Below, piece after piece: positions 1 to 7,645 of a stretch of DNA of 63,590 nt. The stretch spans positions 1-63,590 of the forward strand of contig CAMXWF010000017.1 of the NCBI GenBank assembly GCA_947252645.1. The letters are read 5' to 3'. Each line of letters starts with the position of its first letter. Position 1 is the first letter of the stretch. The translations under genes and the position numbers were made by a program. This DNA is from an uncultured Bacteroidia bacterium. GTDB taxonomy: Bacteria > Bacteroidota > Bacteroidia > Bacteroidales > CAJPTX01. The notes under the pieces are model-generated. The model ran no database searches. It was not told the origin of the DNA and saw nothing but the letters and a program-made list of their open reading frames with translations.

Positions 1-55
1 CGAGTTCTTCGACGGCGCCCAGTTCGACCTCCGCGGCAACGTCACCGTGCTCTAA
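1..55 (+). CDS. 3' end of an unidentified gene (partial, cut by the left edge)
   Basis: The frame beginning at base 2 encodes 17 residues ending D-L-R-G-N-V-T-V-L and stops at TAA (53-55). The identical 17 residues are encoded in the opposite orientation at the right edge, so this is the tail of a gene present in at least two copies. Too little is visible to name the family. That it is a real coding end is supported by the conserved frame and by the GC-rich hairpin directly after both stop codons. Confidence 0.5.
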   Translation, partial: EFFDGAQFDLRGNVTVL

Positions 56-69
56 GCGGCCCCCTGCCC

Positions 70-89
70 CCCCCCGCCCCGGCGGGGGG
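70..89 (+). terminator. GC-rich hairpin after the partial gene
   Basis: A nine-pair C/G stem (70-78 with 81-89) lies 15 bases after the stop codon of the partial gene and recurs at the right end. It has no U-run behind it, so calling it a terminator is tentative. Confidence 0.4.
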
Positions 90-192
90 TAGGGCCTGCC
101 CCGGGGAGCACGCCCCGGGCGGAGGGGGAGGGAAGGACTTTTTATCGCATAGACACCTAGAGACGGGCAGTAGAACCCCGCAAGGAACACTC

Positions 193-228
193 CGGCCGCC
201 CTACCTAAAGAACTAGGTAGGGCGGCCG
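193..228. terminator. bidirectional terminator hairpin
   Basis: A perfect 15-bp inverted repeat (CGGCCGCCCTACCTA, loop AAGAAC) is followed by TTTAC on the plus side. It lies between the partial plus-strand gene and the 3' end of the minus-strand receptor gene, so it can end transcription from both sides. Confidence 0.75.
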
Positions 229-261
229 TTTACATCGTGTGACCGGCGTATAGCTGCACGG

Positions 262-2946
262 TCAGAAGTGCCACGCAATACCGGCTACGGCCCGCAAGGG
301 TGCTATCTGATACCGAGACCAGGTCTCCAAATCTGGAGAGAGTTTATGCTGCGTGAACTGCCTCCAGTTGAGCAAGTTATATCCTTTGGCATATAGGGTG
401 ATGTCGTGAGGTAGCTCGTAGGTAAACTCGGCATCGAGGAAGTAGATATCGCTTCTCTCCTGCGCTAGGTTGACCTGCTGCCTATCGGCACTAATGCGCA
501 GCCTAACCCCTTTGGCAATGAGGAAATGGAGCTCGACATACTGCATATTGTCTATAGACCACGCATTGCCATATCCTTGGAGGTTCGTAGCTGAGGCAGA
601 GGCCCCCAGTTCAAAATTGAAGGGCCCCCAGAAGGTGGTCTTGAAGGCCAGCGTGGCGCTATAGCGATAGACCTCAAAAGGCAGCGGGAGGGCGTTGACG
701 ACATCGGATTGACGTTGGTAGGTGAAGGCAGCTTTACACTTAATATTACTGTGGAGGGGCGTGATGTAGGTGTCGGAGGTAAGCTGTGCAGAAACGATGT
801 CTTGCTGATCCCCGTAATCAAAAAAAGTAGAGATGCTGCGCAACGGGGAGATATCGCTGTTGAAGCGCGGTAACTTCGGTGTCCTACGGTAGAACACCAG
901 CATTTGGACGAAGTAGCGACTCAGCCAATCGCCGTAGGTATAGATAGCCGTTACCTGGTGGGCGGGGAATAGCTCTAGCTCCCCTGCGCCGCTATAGGCC
1001 ATCCGATACGCTCTAAGCGACAGGCCTGGCTGGGCTTGCTCGAGCGTGGTGGAGCTACTAAAATAGTTGTAGCGCAAGTCAGCAAAGTGCATTTTGTGCT
1101 TAAACTGAAGATCAGCCACAAGCTCTGGATAGGGGCGCAACAGCCTATCGAGCGTTGAGCCGTTGTGCGCGTTGAGCTCGGCCGCCAAATAGTGCGCATT
1201 GGCCTGCAGATAGGTTGTAAGCCACTCGTAGGTATACGTGACTCTACCGCCCATCGTAGTGTTGAGATAGCGCAGTCGGGCTCCCTTAAAAGCCTTCGTG
1301 TCGGGCAGGAATCTCGCAATCGCATCAACGGTTCTCCAGGCATCTACCGCAGTAGCGTCCACCAGGGCCTGAAATTTGAAGCCCGCGTACCCTGGGGAGA
1401 GGTACACGCTACGTACCCCAAGGAAGTCGGTTATGCGACGGGGCGTTTGGGCAATCGTGTCGTGGGAAACGAGGCCAAAGGGGGGCGCCAGTGGGTAGCT
1501 GGCCCCGTAGCGTTCGTTTTGCCATTCACGGGTGTAAGCTAGGCCCGACTGCACCACGCCGTGGGAGCCTAGCCCCTGTGTATACACCAGCGCATGGTCA
1601 GTTGTCTGGTAGCTACCCGTGCGTTGCTGGGGGTGGGCCGCACCATTGAGTAGCACCTCTGCCGCGGTGCGATTGGCCGTATAGCCATACCCCCCCTCGT
1701 AGCGAAGCGTGGCCGCAGATCCCACATTCCAGTTGAGCGCAGCTCTACCAGCCCCCAGCCTGGCCCGAATATCTTGATGGCCCTGCTGCCGCTGCTCGAA
1801 GGCTTGCGCTGGGAGGGCGTAACGGTCGAGAAGCAGGGAAGCATAGTGATCGTCTTCCTGCATGAAAAAACCGTTGAGCTTCAATTGCATAGAAGGCATA
1901 GGACGAATGGCCGCCACCAGCCCCCCCATGTGCGAGAAGTTCTGCCGTTTACGTCTATCGCTCAAAGGGGCCGCCATGCTCCCCAGCGAAGCCTCCCAGC
2001 GTTCCCCCAAGGCCTCTTGGCCCGGCTGTTCGAAAAAGCCTCCCTGGCCTGCCTCCATGCTCCCTAGCCCCTGCGCACGCAGCCAAGCCTCCGACATCGC
2101 GAGCGGATGCTCTCCCATGCTGTTGGAATTCCCTAGCATCATCCACTGCTGGTGCGGGGCCATGAAGGTGAGGTTCACCCGCGAGGCGTAAGCATGGCGG
2201 TAACCGTAGGCGCCCTCCAAGCTCCCGGCCAAGGCCTGGGTGCCATCTTGCAGCGACAGGTTCAGGGCCACTCTATCGCTCTCCTGCACCCCCTTGAGCA
2301 GCTGCTCCTCCTGGAAATGCTCCAGCACGTCGACCCGCTTGACTGCCTTGGCATCAAAATTCCTCGTGAGCAGCTGATAGCCCCGCCCCAGTAAGTCGTT
2401 GCCCTCCACCATCACCTTTTCTACCGACTTTCCCTGAAACGATATGCTGCCCGACTCATTGACATCGATCCCCGGCAAGCGACGTATGAGATCCTCTACA
2501 TTCTTCTCATCCCCCTTGGCAAACAGGCTGACGTTATACGATAGGGTATCGCCCCTACGCACAATGGGTTTGCTCCCAGACACCTGTACAGCCTTAATCT
2601 CTTCGGTCGACAGGGATAGCGCAATATCGCCCAAGGGTTCATAGTGCTGCACATGCATTGGCGCAGCAATCTCTTTGCGATATTCCTGGTGGCCCAGCGC
2701 ACGGATACACAGGGAGAAATGCCCCCCGTGTGGCAGGAGGAGCTTGAAGTGCCCATCGGCCCCTGTCACGGTGAAAGTGACGATGGCCTGGGTGCTATCT
2801 AAGGCTTGGACCATGGCCCCCGGGAGAGGGCCACGGTCCTCGGCATCCACCACACGCCCGCTGAGCTCTGCTTGCGCTAAAGCCCCAAACGGAAAGAGGA
2901 TGAGCAGGCAACATACCTGCACCACCCCGCGCAAACGCCCGTGCAT
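262..2946 (-). CDS. TonB-receptor-like outer-membrane beta-barrel protein with carboxypeptidase-regulatory domain
   Basis: 894 residues. A signal peptide (about residues 1-24, ending ALAQ) precedes a CarboxypepD_reg-like domain (about 27-115, starting ELSGRVVDAEDRGPLPGA) and a plug-like region (about 120-215, containing LIRRLPGIDVNESGSISFQG). The rest is long aromatic-rich strands ending in a terminal phenylalanine, as expected of an outer-membrane barrel. This is the receptor type that habitually sits next to GLPGLI proteins. The GLPGLI gene lies immediately upstream with a 9-base gap, so the two are co-transcribed. The ligand is unknown; the pairing suggests a two-part envelope system, but nothing in the sequence shows the substrate. 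No separate TonB box is evident. Confidence 0.85.
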   Translation of the reverse strand: MHGRLRGVVQVCCLLILFPFGALAQAELSGRVVDAEDRGPLPGAMVQALDSTQAIVTFTVTGADGHFKLLLPHGGHFSLCIRALGHQEYRKEIAAPMHVQHYEPLGDIALSLSTEEIKAVQVSGSKPIVRRGDTLSYNVSLFAKGDEKNVEDLIRRLPGIDVNESGSISFQGKSVEKVMVEGNDLLGRGYQLLTRNFDAKAVKRVDVLEHFQEEQLLKGVQESDRVALNLSLQDGTQALAGSLEGAYGYRHAYASRVNLTFMAPHQQWMMLGNSNSMGEHPLAMSEAWLRAQGLGSMEAGQGGFFEQPGQEALGERWEASLGSMAAPLSDRRKRQNFSHMGGLVAAIRPMPSMQLKLNGFFMQEDDHYASLLLDRYALPAQAFEQRQQGHQDIRARLGAGRAALNWNVGSAATLRYEGGYGYTANRTAAEVLLNGAAHPQQRTGSYQTTDHALVYTQGLGSHGVVQSGLAYTREWQNERYGASYPLAPPFGLVSHDTIAQTPRRITDFLGVRSVYLSPGYAGFKFQALVDATAVDAWRTVDAIARFLPDTKAFKGARLRYLNTTMGGRVTYTYEWLTTYLQANAHYLAAELNAHNGSTLDRLLRPYPELVADLQFKHKMHFADLRYNYFSSSTTLEQAQPGLSLRAYRMAYSGAGELELFPAHQVTAIYTYGDWLSRYFVQMLVFYRRTPKLPRFNSDISPLRSISTFFDYGDQQDIVSAQLTSDTYITPLHSNIKCKAAFTYQRQSDVVNALPLPFEVYRYSATLAFKTTFWGPFNFELGASASATNLQGYGNAWSIDNMQYVELHFLIAKGVRLRISADRQQVNLAQERSDIYFLDAEFTYELPHDITLYAKGYNLLNWRQFTQHKLSPDLETWSRYQIAPLRAVAGIAWHF

Positions 2947-2955
2947 AGCTTATGG

Positions 2956-3759
2956 CTATTGCAGATCATCGAAATTCAGCTCGCGGTCATCGCGCTGAAG
3001 CTCGACACCAGACGTAGAGCCCTGATTGCGCCCAGACTTCGAGAGGAGAACGCCCACGAGTTCTTGCAGCCCCTCGTGCTCCCGCTTGGAGTAGGTTTTC
3101 ATGTCCAGCTGCTCAGCGCGCGCAGGCAACTCGTAGCTCGGCCAGGGGGCCACCACCTCCTCTATGCTCTTGAAGTCGAAAAGCACTGTGTTGTCTTCAT
3201 CCTTCACCTCCACGATGAGGCCCGGGAGTCCGTTGAACTTCCAGGGACCTGCCATGGTGGGGATGGCTGGGATGTACCAAGCTTGGTATTTCCTACCTCT
3301 AAATTGGCAATAGGCCTCGTTGGCTTGGTAGTTGCCAAACGGCTTATGCCCATTGCGGAACTCCCAGTGGATAAGCGGCAATTTTTCCTCTGCTATGCAG
3401 GCCACCGACTTCATATGCACCAGATACTTGGCAGGGAACCAGAGCACGCCTCTAGAGAAGACGGTCTGTAGCAGTTCGCCCTCGAAGGGGCCTTTGGCGT
3501 CTAGCGTCACCATGGTGTTCCCATCGGGCGTTGTCTCTTTCGATTTCGTGATCTCCCCTTGTTCAGGCTTCAGGTAGTAGTTATCGGAGCAATAGAGGCT
3601 GCACGTATCGTTGAAAAAGAGCGTGGCGTTGGCCGTATCTTTGGGAACCTCCTTGTAGTTGGCCTCATAGCGCACCTTGTAGTACTTGGTGGGGGGTTGG
3701 GCTCCAGCTTCGGAAAACAGAATGGAAAGAAGGAGAAGTATGGTAAATGTTGGCTTCAT
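2956..3759 (-). CDS. GLPGLI family secreted protein
   Basis: 267 residues from the chosen start (MKPTFTILLLL). A signal peptide (about 1-20, cleavage near EAGAQ) is followed by the mature domain. The family signature is visible as GPWKFNGLPGLIVEVKD around residue 195. A longer in-frame start at 3819 was rejected because it lies upstream of a terminator-like hairpin (3780-3810) and would put 20 residues before the signal peptide. GLPGLI proteins are periplasmic or surface proteins of unknown function found across Bacteroidetes beside TonB-receptor-like barrels, exactly as here. Function is not established. Confidence 0.9.
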   Translation of the reverse strand: MKPTFTILLLLSILFSEAGAQPPTKYYKVRYEANYKEVPKDTANATLFFNDTCSLYCSDNYYLKPEQGEITKSKETTPDGNTMVTLDAKGPFEGELLQTVFSRGVLWFPAKYLVHMKSVACIAEEKLPLIHWEFRNGHKPFGNYQANEAYCQFRGRKYQAWYIPAIPTMAGPWKFNGLPGLIVEVKDEDNTVLFDFKSIEEVVAPWPSYELPARAEQLDMKTYSKREHEGLQELVGVLLSKSGRNQGSTSGVELQRDDRELNFDDLQ

Positions 3760-3779
3760 GGTGCTTTCATAATAAGAAT

Positions 3780-3810
3780 GGAGTAAGCACACTATTCGCA
3801 TGCCTACTCC
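3780..3810 (-). terminator. weak hairpin after the mini-protein gene
   Basis: A nine-pair stem (GGAGTAGGC with GCTTACTCC on the minus strand, one G-T pair) is followed by ATTCTTATT in the minus direction. It sits between the mini-protein gene and the GLPGLI gene and would partly separate the two transcripts. Confidence 0.4.
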
Positions 3811-3838
3811 AGGAATCAATCTGGCAAGATTCTAGTGG

Positions 3839-4060
3839 TTAGAGGACTACAACTGTAGTACCATGATCCACGATTATGATGACTGTACCGCCCTTTTTGA
3901 TGATTATTACCGTATCATTGCACTGCGCAATTGGTGTGGGGACCTCTGCCTTGCAAACAGCATCCGCAGGGGCGTTCGGCATCTCCCTGGCCGCTACACT
4001 CGAGAATGCGCCCGCGGTTAGCAGGAAAGACAGAAGCATGGCTGCAACTACTCGTTTCAT
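3839..4060 (-). CDS. secreted valine/isoleucine-rich mini-protein
   Basis: 73 residues. A clear signal peptide (MKRVVAAMLLSFLLTAGAFSSVAA, about 1-24, stated here only as its extent) is followed by a 49-residue mature part with two cysteines (in VCKAE and AQCND). It ends in a beta-prone tail of two similar halves, DTVIIIKKGGTVIII and VDHGTTVVVL. A Bacteroidetes -7 box (TACCTTTG) 63 bases upstream supports real expression. I do not recognise the family. Its place upstream of the GLPGLI and receptor genes makes a shared role possible but unproven. Confidence 0.65.
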   Translation of the reverse strand: MKRVVAAMLLSFLLTAGAFSSVAAREMPNAPADAVCKAEVPTPIAQCNDTVIIIKKGGTVIIIVDHGTTVVVL

Positions 4061-4122
4061 GGTCTTGTGTGATGTTAGATGTTAGTTGATTGATTCTTGC
4101 TTGACCACGTGGTTCTGTACAA

Positions 4123-4130
4123 CAAAGGTA
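4123..4130 (-). promoter_or_regulatory. -7 promoter box (TACCTTTG) of the mini-protein gene
   Basis: Exact match to the Bacteroidetes TAnnTTTG element, 63 bases before the start codon at 4060. No convincing -33 TTG is seen. Confidence 0.55.
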
Positions 4131-4362
4131 ATACTTCTGTTGTAGCGCTGGATAGGCACCATCCCTGAATATGATGACTAGCCAAGGCCAAGGCTACGCT
4201 CTTTCCCTTCCATATTGCGGCAAAAGTGCCTATCCATGCGCTCTTTGTAGACTTTCTGTAGTAAACAAAAATGCCGAGAATTGGGGATAGGACTACGACA
4301 GTTCTCTTCTCTTTGCGTCTTCAGCAGAAACAATGGGGAATCTAGCTCCACACCCTTGCCGC

Positions 4363-4407
4363 ACCCTTGCCGTACCCTCGCCGCATATTTCCGATAGTTT
4401 AGCGAAG
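4363..4407 (+). repeat. 45-bp dispersed intergenic repeat, copy A
   Basis: This stretch (ACCCTTGCCGTACC...TTTAGCGAAG) resembles 32744-32788 (31 of 39 compared bases equal) and the reverse complement of 63399-63443. All three copies are 45 bp and lie between genes. The surrounding 4061-4623 gap otherwise holds only the mini-protein promoter and a terminator. Confidence 0.6.
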
Positions 4408-4568
4408 TTGGAACGAACATGGTGGCACGCAATCCCGTAGCGCCGCGGCGTCGTAGGGGCTATCCACGTGGTGTCAAGGCGTGGAGGCCCCCCATCGGGG
4501 AACTGCTACTCAATTAGAGCCCGCGCCTTGCCCGACATGGCTGCGGCCAGCAAATAGGGTGAAACAAA

Positions 4569-4599
4569 ATGGCCTACCTCTAAAAGAGAGGCAGGCCAT
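4569..4599 (-). terminator. intrinsic terminator of the PorT-like gene
   Basis: A 13-bp stem with one mismatch (ATGGCCT-A-CCTCT against AGAGG-C-AGGCCAT, loop AAAAG) is followed by TTTTG in the minus direction, 25 bases after the stop codon of the barrel gene. Confidence 0.75.
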
Positions 4600-4623
4600 G
4601 CGACTACGAATCTGGTAGATGCG

Positions 4624-5310
4624 CTAGAACATGAATGCGGCCACGGCCCCGAAATTGGAGAAGGTGGTTTTGACGTGCTCAGCGGTGTTCATGCTGAGTA
4701 GCCCGAGGTCGTAGTAGGTGCCAATGCGCATGGGAAAGGACTTGAAAGTCACCCCCGCGTGGAACGACATGGTCAACCCGAAGCGCTTGAGCTTAGGCTT
4801 CACCCCCTCGTTGAGGAGCTCTTGGACGGTAGTTTCCTTGCCCGAGAAATCAATCTTGGTCTTGGTGTCGCCCGTGGTCACTTCACCGAAGAGGGGGATG
4901 TGGAACTGGGGCCCGAGGTTAGCGTAGATACCCACGGAGCCAAAGAAGTGGGAGTAGCCCACGCGCACGGGAACCATCAGGGAGTAGAACGTGGTGGTCG
5001 TTGGCTTGAAGTTGAGCTTGAGGGCACTGTTCTCGACCGACTCGATGGTGCCGCCCTCACGCAGGAAGGAGAGCCCTGAGAGCACCTCGAAACCATGGTC
5101 TTGCTGCAGCTGGAGCATCACATCGAGCCCAGCCCGGAAGTGAAAGATCATCTTCCCCTTGGTGGTAAATTCCGCGTCTAATAGCTTGCCCTTCTGGGTC
5201 TCCATGGAGGCACCCGCCCCCACTACGGGGCCAAGATGGAAATACTGGGCTTGCAGGGCCCCCGGAAGAACCAGTAAGAGGACGGCTAAGACAATAAGGG
5301 ATCGCTTCAT
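4624..5310 (-). CDS. PorT-like outer-membrane beta-barrel protein
   Basis: 228 residues from MKRSLIVLAVLLL. A signal peptide (about 1-21, ending LQAQ) is followed by a small eight-strand-type barrel pattern: alternating hydrophobic strands with glycine/aromatic turns (FHLGPVVGAGASM, FEVLSGLSFLREGG, VPVRVGYSHFFGSVGIYANLG) and a terminal phenylalanine (AVAAFMF). This fits the porin/PorT family of Bacteroidetes. PorT itself belongs to the type IX secretion machinery, but many paralogues do not, so the role is left open. A longer in-frame start at 5376 would place 22 residues before the signal peptide and was rejected. The gene is transcribed alone. Confidence 0.75.
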   Translation of the reverse strand: MKRSLIVLAVLLLVLPGALQAQYFHLGPVVGAGASMETQKGKLLDAEFTTKGKMIFHFRAGLDVMLQLQQDHGFEVLSGLSFLREGGTIESVENSALKLNFKPTTTTFYSLMVPVRVGYSHFFGSVGIYANLGPQFHIPLFGEVTTGDTKTKIDFSGKETTVQELLNEGVKPKLKRFGLTMSFHAGVTFKSFPMRIGTYYDLGLLSMNTAEHVKTTFSNFGAVAAFMF

Positions 5311-5691
5311 AGGAATGATTGTTTGGTTTCTCATCTTGCTTCGGTATCGGCGGGTCTTCTCGGATAGAGGGGACACCCTGTGGGTTGGGTCGACAACCTC
5401 TCCAGGGGCAAAAATTGTGCCATTGGCAGCAAGCCTTCAGCGTGGAGCCTGTGGGCCTAGGCTCCATCAGCCCAGCCTCCAGCGGAGCGACCACACCACC
5501 CCGCGCTTTGGATAGGACACCTTGACCTTGCAGGAGGCAGTAGGCTCTACTCATTGCGCGAGGGGCGTAGCCCTAGGGTCCCGTTTCCAGGATGGCACCC
5601 CCCATATTGAGCCGGGCCGCCCGTGGGGAATGGCCCTGAAAAAACGTATATTCGCGCAACGTGAGTCCTCACACACAGAAGATATAGTACT
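5311..5691. other. 381-bp intergenic region between the PorT-like gene and mutA
   Basis: This divergent spacer holds an 8-bp hairpin (TGGAGCCT with AGGCTCCA near 5440-5465) and a possible mutA promoter (5648-5655). A cobalamin riboswitch was looked for, because the downstream enzyme uses B12, but no convincing core was found. No gene is supported here. Confidence 0.5.
5648..5655 (+). promoter_or_regulatory. candidate -7 box (TATATTCG) for mutA
   Basis: One base away from TAnnTTTG and 37 bases before the mutA start. The same TTCG variant recurs before other genes in the window (41582, 48232, 63212). Confidence 0.35.
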
Positions 5692-7587
5692 ATGGATGAT
5701 GCGATCAATCCCAACGAACGCCTGCTGCAGGACTTTCCCCCTGTAGCGACAGAGTCGTGGGAAGAGGTGATCCACACCGATTTGAAGGGCGCCGACTACG
5801 ACCGGAAGCTCGTGTGGAGAACGTTGGAGGGCTTTAACCTCCAGCCGTATTACCGCCGAGCAGACCTGGCCAAGCTGCCCAACGTGGACGTGCAGCCCGG
5901 TCAGTACCCCTACATACGCGGTTACCATGCCGAGGCCAACCCATGGCTGGTGCGCCAGGATCTCGATGCCGCCAATGTAGCCAAGGCCAACGCCTTGGCT
6001 GTCGATTTTTTACGGAGGGGCGCCAACGCCATTGCTTTTGTGCTGCCTGTGCATAGCGACCCCACCGTGGGCGATATCAAGGCCCTGCTCAAGGGGATAG
6101 ACCCCCACGAGGCCGAGGTGGTGTTCACTAACCCCGGGCGGGCCGACCTCTTGCTCCCCACGCTCGAGAGGGCCTTCAAGGAGCTGGCGGGGGGCTGGGA
6201 AGCACCTAAGGGGGCCGTGGAGTTTAGCCAGCTTGCCTGGCTATGCAAGACCGGACGGCTCTGCCAAAACCACGGCACGCCGACCGAGAGAGCCCTGAGA
6301 GCCCTGGAGTTCCACCAACGGTTCCCGGGGATGCAGTCCCTCATGGTGGATGGGCGCCTATTCCACAATGCCGGGGCCAACATCGTGCAGGAACTCGCCT
6401 ATACCCTCGCGGAGGCCGTGCAGTACATCGACTGGCTCACCGAGGCCGGGGTCGATCTGGGCCAAGTGGCTAGCACCATAAGGTTCAACTTCGCCGTGGG
6501 AACCACCTACTTCATGGAAATGGCCAAGTTCAGGGCCGTCAAGTACCTGTGGGCAAAAATCCTGGATGCCTACGGGCTCAAAGACAGGTCGAAGATGGCT
6601 ATGCAGATCCATGTGGAGACCTCCCGCTTCTACGAGACGGTCTACGACCCCTACATCAATCTCCTCCGCCATGCCACCGAGGGCATGTCGGCCGTGCTGG
6701 CAGGCATCCACTCCCTGACCATTAGCCCCTTCGACACGGCCTTTAGCGAGCCTGCCGAGTTCTCGTGGCGCATAGCGCGCAATGCGCAGCTACTCATGCG
6801 CGAAGAAAGCCACTTCGACAGGGTCATTGACCCCGCGGGGGGCAGCTACTACGTGGAGACCATCACCCAGCAGCTAATAGCCCACACCTGGCAGCTCTTC
6901 TGCCAAGTGCAGCAGGACGGCGGCTTCTTAGCCTCCTTCACGGAGGGGAAGATCCAGAAGGCCATCCAGGAGCTGGCTGCCACTCGCATGAAGCGCTACG
7001 CCACCCGCCGCGACACGCTGCTGGGCACCAACCAATTCCCCAACTTTATCGAGCGGGCCAAGCCCGAGGTGATGGCTGCCGTGGAAGAACGGGAAGGAAT
7101 CGGCTGCGGGGGCTGCGCCCATGCCACTGCGCCCATCTGCGAGCCACTGCAGCCCCTCCGCGGCGCGCAGCAGTTTGAGCATTTACGCTTTGCTACTGAC
7201 AGGCTGAATGACCAACCGCTGGCCTTCATGCTGGCCATAGGGAACCTGGCCATGCGCCGCGCCAGAGCTCAGTTTAGCTGCAATTTCTTGGCCTGCGCAG
7301 GCTTCAAGGTGGTAGACAACATAGGCTTCGACTCCTTAGAGCAGGGCCTGGCAGAAGCGCGCAAGCAGCAGGCCAAGATCATCGTGCTATGCTCATCGGA
7401 CGATGAATATGCCGACCTGGGCAAGGCCGCGCTACCCCTCATGCAGTCCGGGGAGATCCTCGTGGTGGCCGGAGCCCCTGCGTGTCAGCCTGACCTAGAG
7501 AAGGCGGGAATCAAATATTTCATCAACGTCAAGAGTAACCTGCTGGAGACGCTCCAAGAGTTCCAGAAAGACCTCGGTATTTGCTAA
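5692..7587 (+). CDS. mutA: methylmalonyl-CoA mutase small (beta) subunit
   Basis: 631 residues, the usual length for the small subunit. The N-terminal two thirds form the methylmalonyl-CoA mutase barrel (YIRGYHAEANPWLVRQD, GANIVQELAYTLAEAVQY, FDRVIDPAGGSYYVE). The C-terminal third (about 490-631) resembles the B12-binding fold but lacks the DxHxxG cobalamin-ligand motif seen in the large subunit, as is known for this subunit. It pairs with MutB to interconvert succinyl-CoA and methylmalonyl-CoA, the core step of propionate formation or use in Bacteroidales. mutB follows after 58 bases on the same strand. Confidence 0.95.
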   Translation: MDDAINPNERLLQDFPPVATESWEEVIHTDLKGADYDRKLVWRTLEGFNLQPYYRRADLAKLPNVDVQPGQYPYIRGYHAEANPWLVRQDLDAANVAKANALAVDFLRRGANAIAFVLPVHSDPTVGDIKALLKGIDPHEAEVVFTNPGRADLLLPTLERAFKELAGGWEAPKGAVEFSQLAWLCKTGRLCQNHGTPTERALRALEFHQRFPGMQSLMVDGRLFHNAGANIVQELAYTLAEAVQYIDWLTEAGVDLGQVASTIRFNFAVGTTYFMEMAKFRAVKYLWAKILDAYGLKDRSKMAMQIHVETSRFYETVYDPYINLLRHATEGMSAVLAGIHSLTISPFDTAFSEPAEFSWRIARNAQLLMREESHFDRVIDPAGGSYYVETITQQLIAHTWQLFCQVQQDGGFLASFTEGKIQKAIQELAATRMKRYATRRDTLLGTNQFPNFIERAKPEVMAAVEEREGIGCGGCAHATAPICEPLQPLRGAQQFEHLRFATDRLNDQPLAFMLAIGNLAMRRARAQFSCNFLACAGFKVVDNIGFDSLEQGLAEARKQQAKIIVLCSSDDEYADLGKAALPLMQSGEILVVAGAPACQPDLEKAGIKYFINVKSNLLETLQEFQKDLGIC

Positions 7588-7645
7588 TCTGCCTTTGCCG
7601 AGCCAGTGAAATTGACCTTGCTACAATGAGAAACTACCACTAAAC

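Larger units (their letters stand above)
1..134 (+). repeat. left copy of a terminal inverted repeat
   Basis: These bases match the reverse complement of 63459-63590 almost base for base. The first 55 bases are identical. Differences follow in the base after the stop (G versus T), a C-run of 9 versus 6, and a few substitutions, with similarity fading after the GGCGGAGGGGGAGG stretch. The likely meaning is a multi-copy gene at which the assembly broke, not a biological telomere. Confidence 0.85.

Noticed and set aside
4178..4432. 84-residue minus-strand open frame
   Set aside because: No signal peptide, domain or promoter; it overlaps the dispersed repeat, and its composition looks non-coding.
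5311..5691. Cobalamin riboswitch before the B12-dependent mutase
   Set aside because: A GTGCCATTGG-like stretch near 5409 and a small hairpin exist, but no full B12-box with its supporting stems could be recognised. A covariance-model search would decide.
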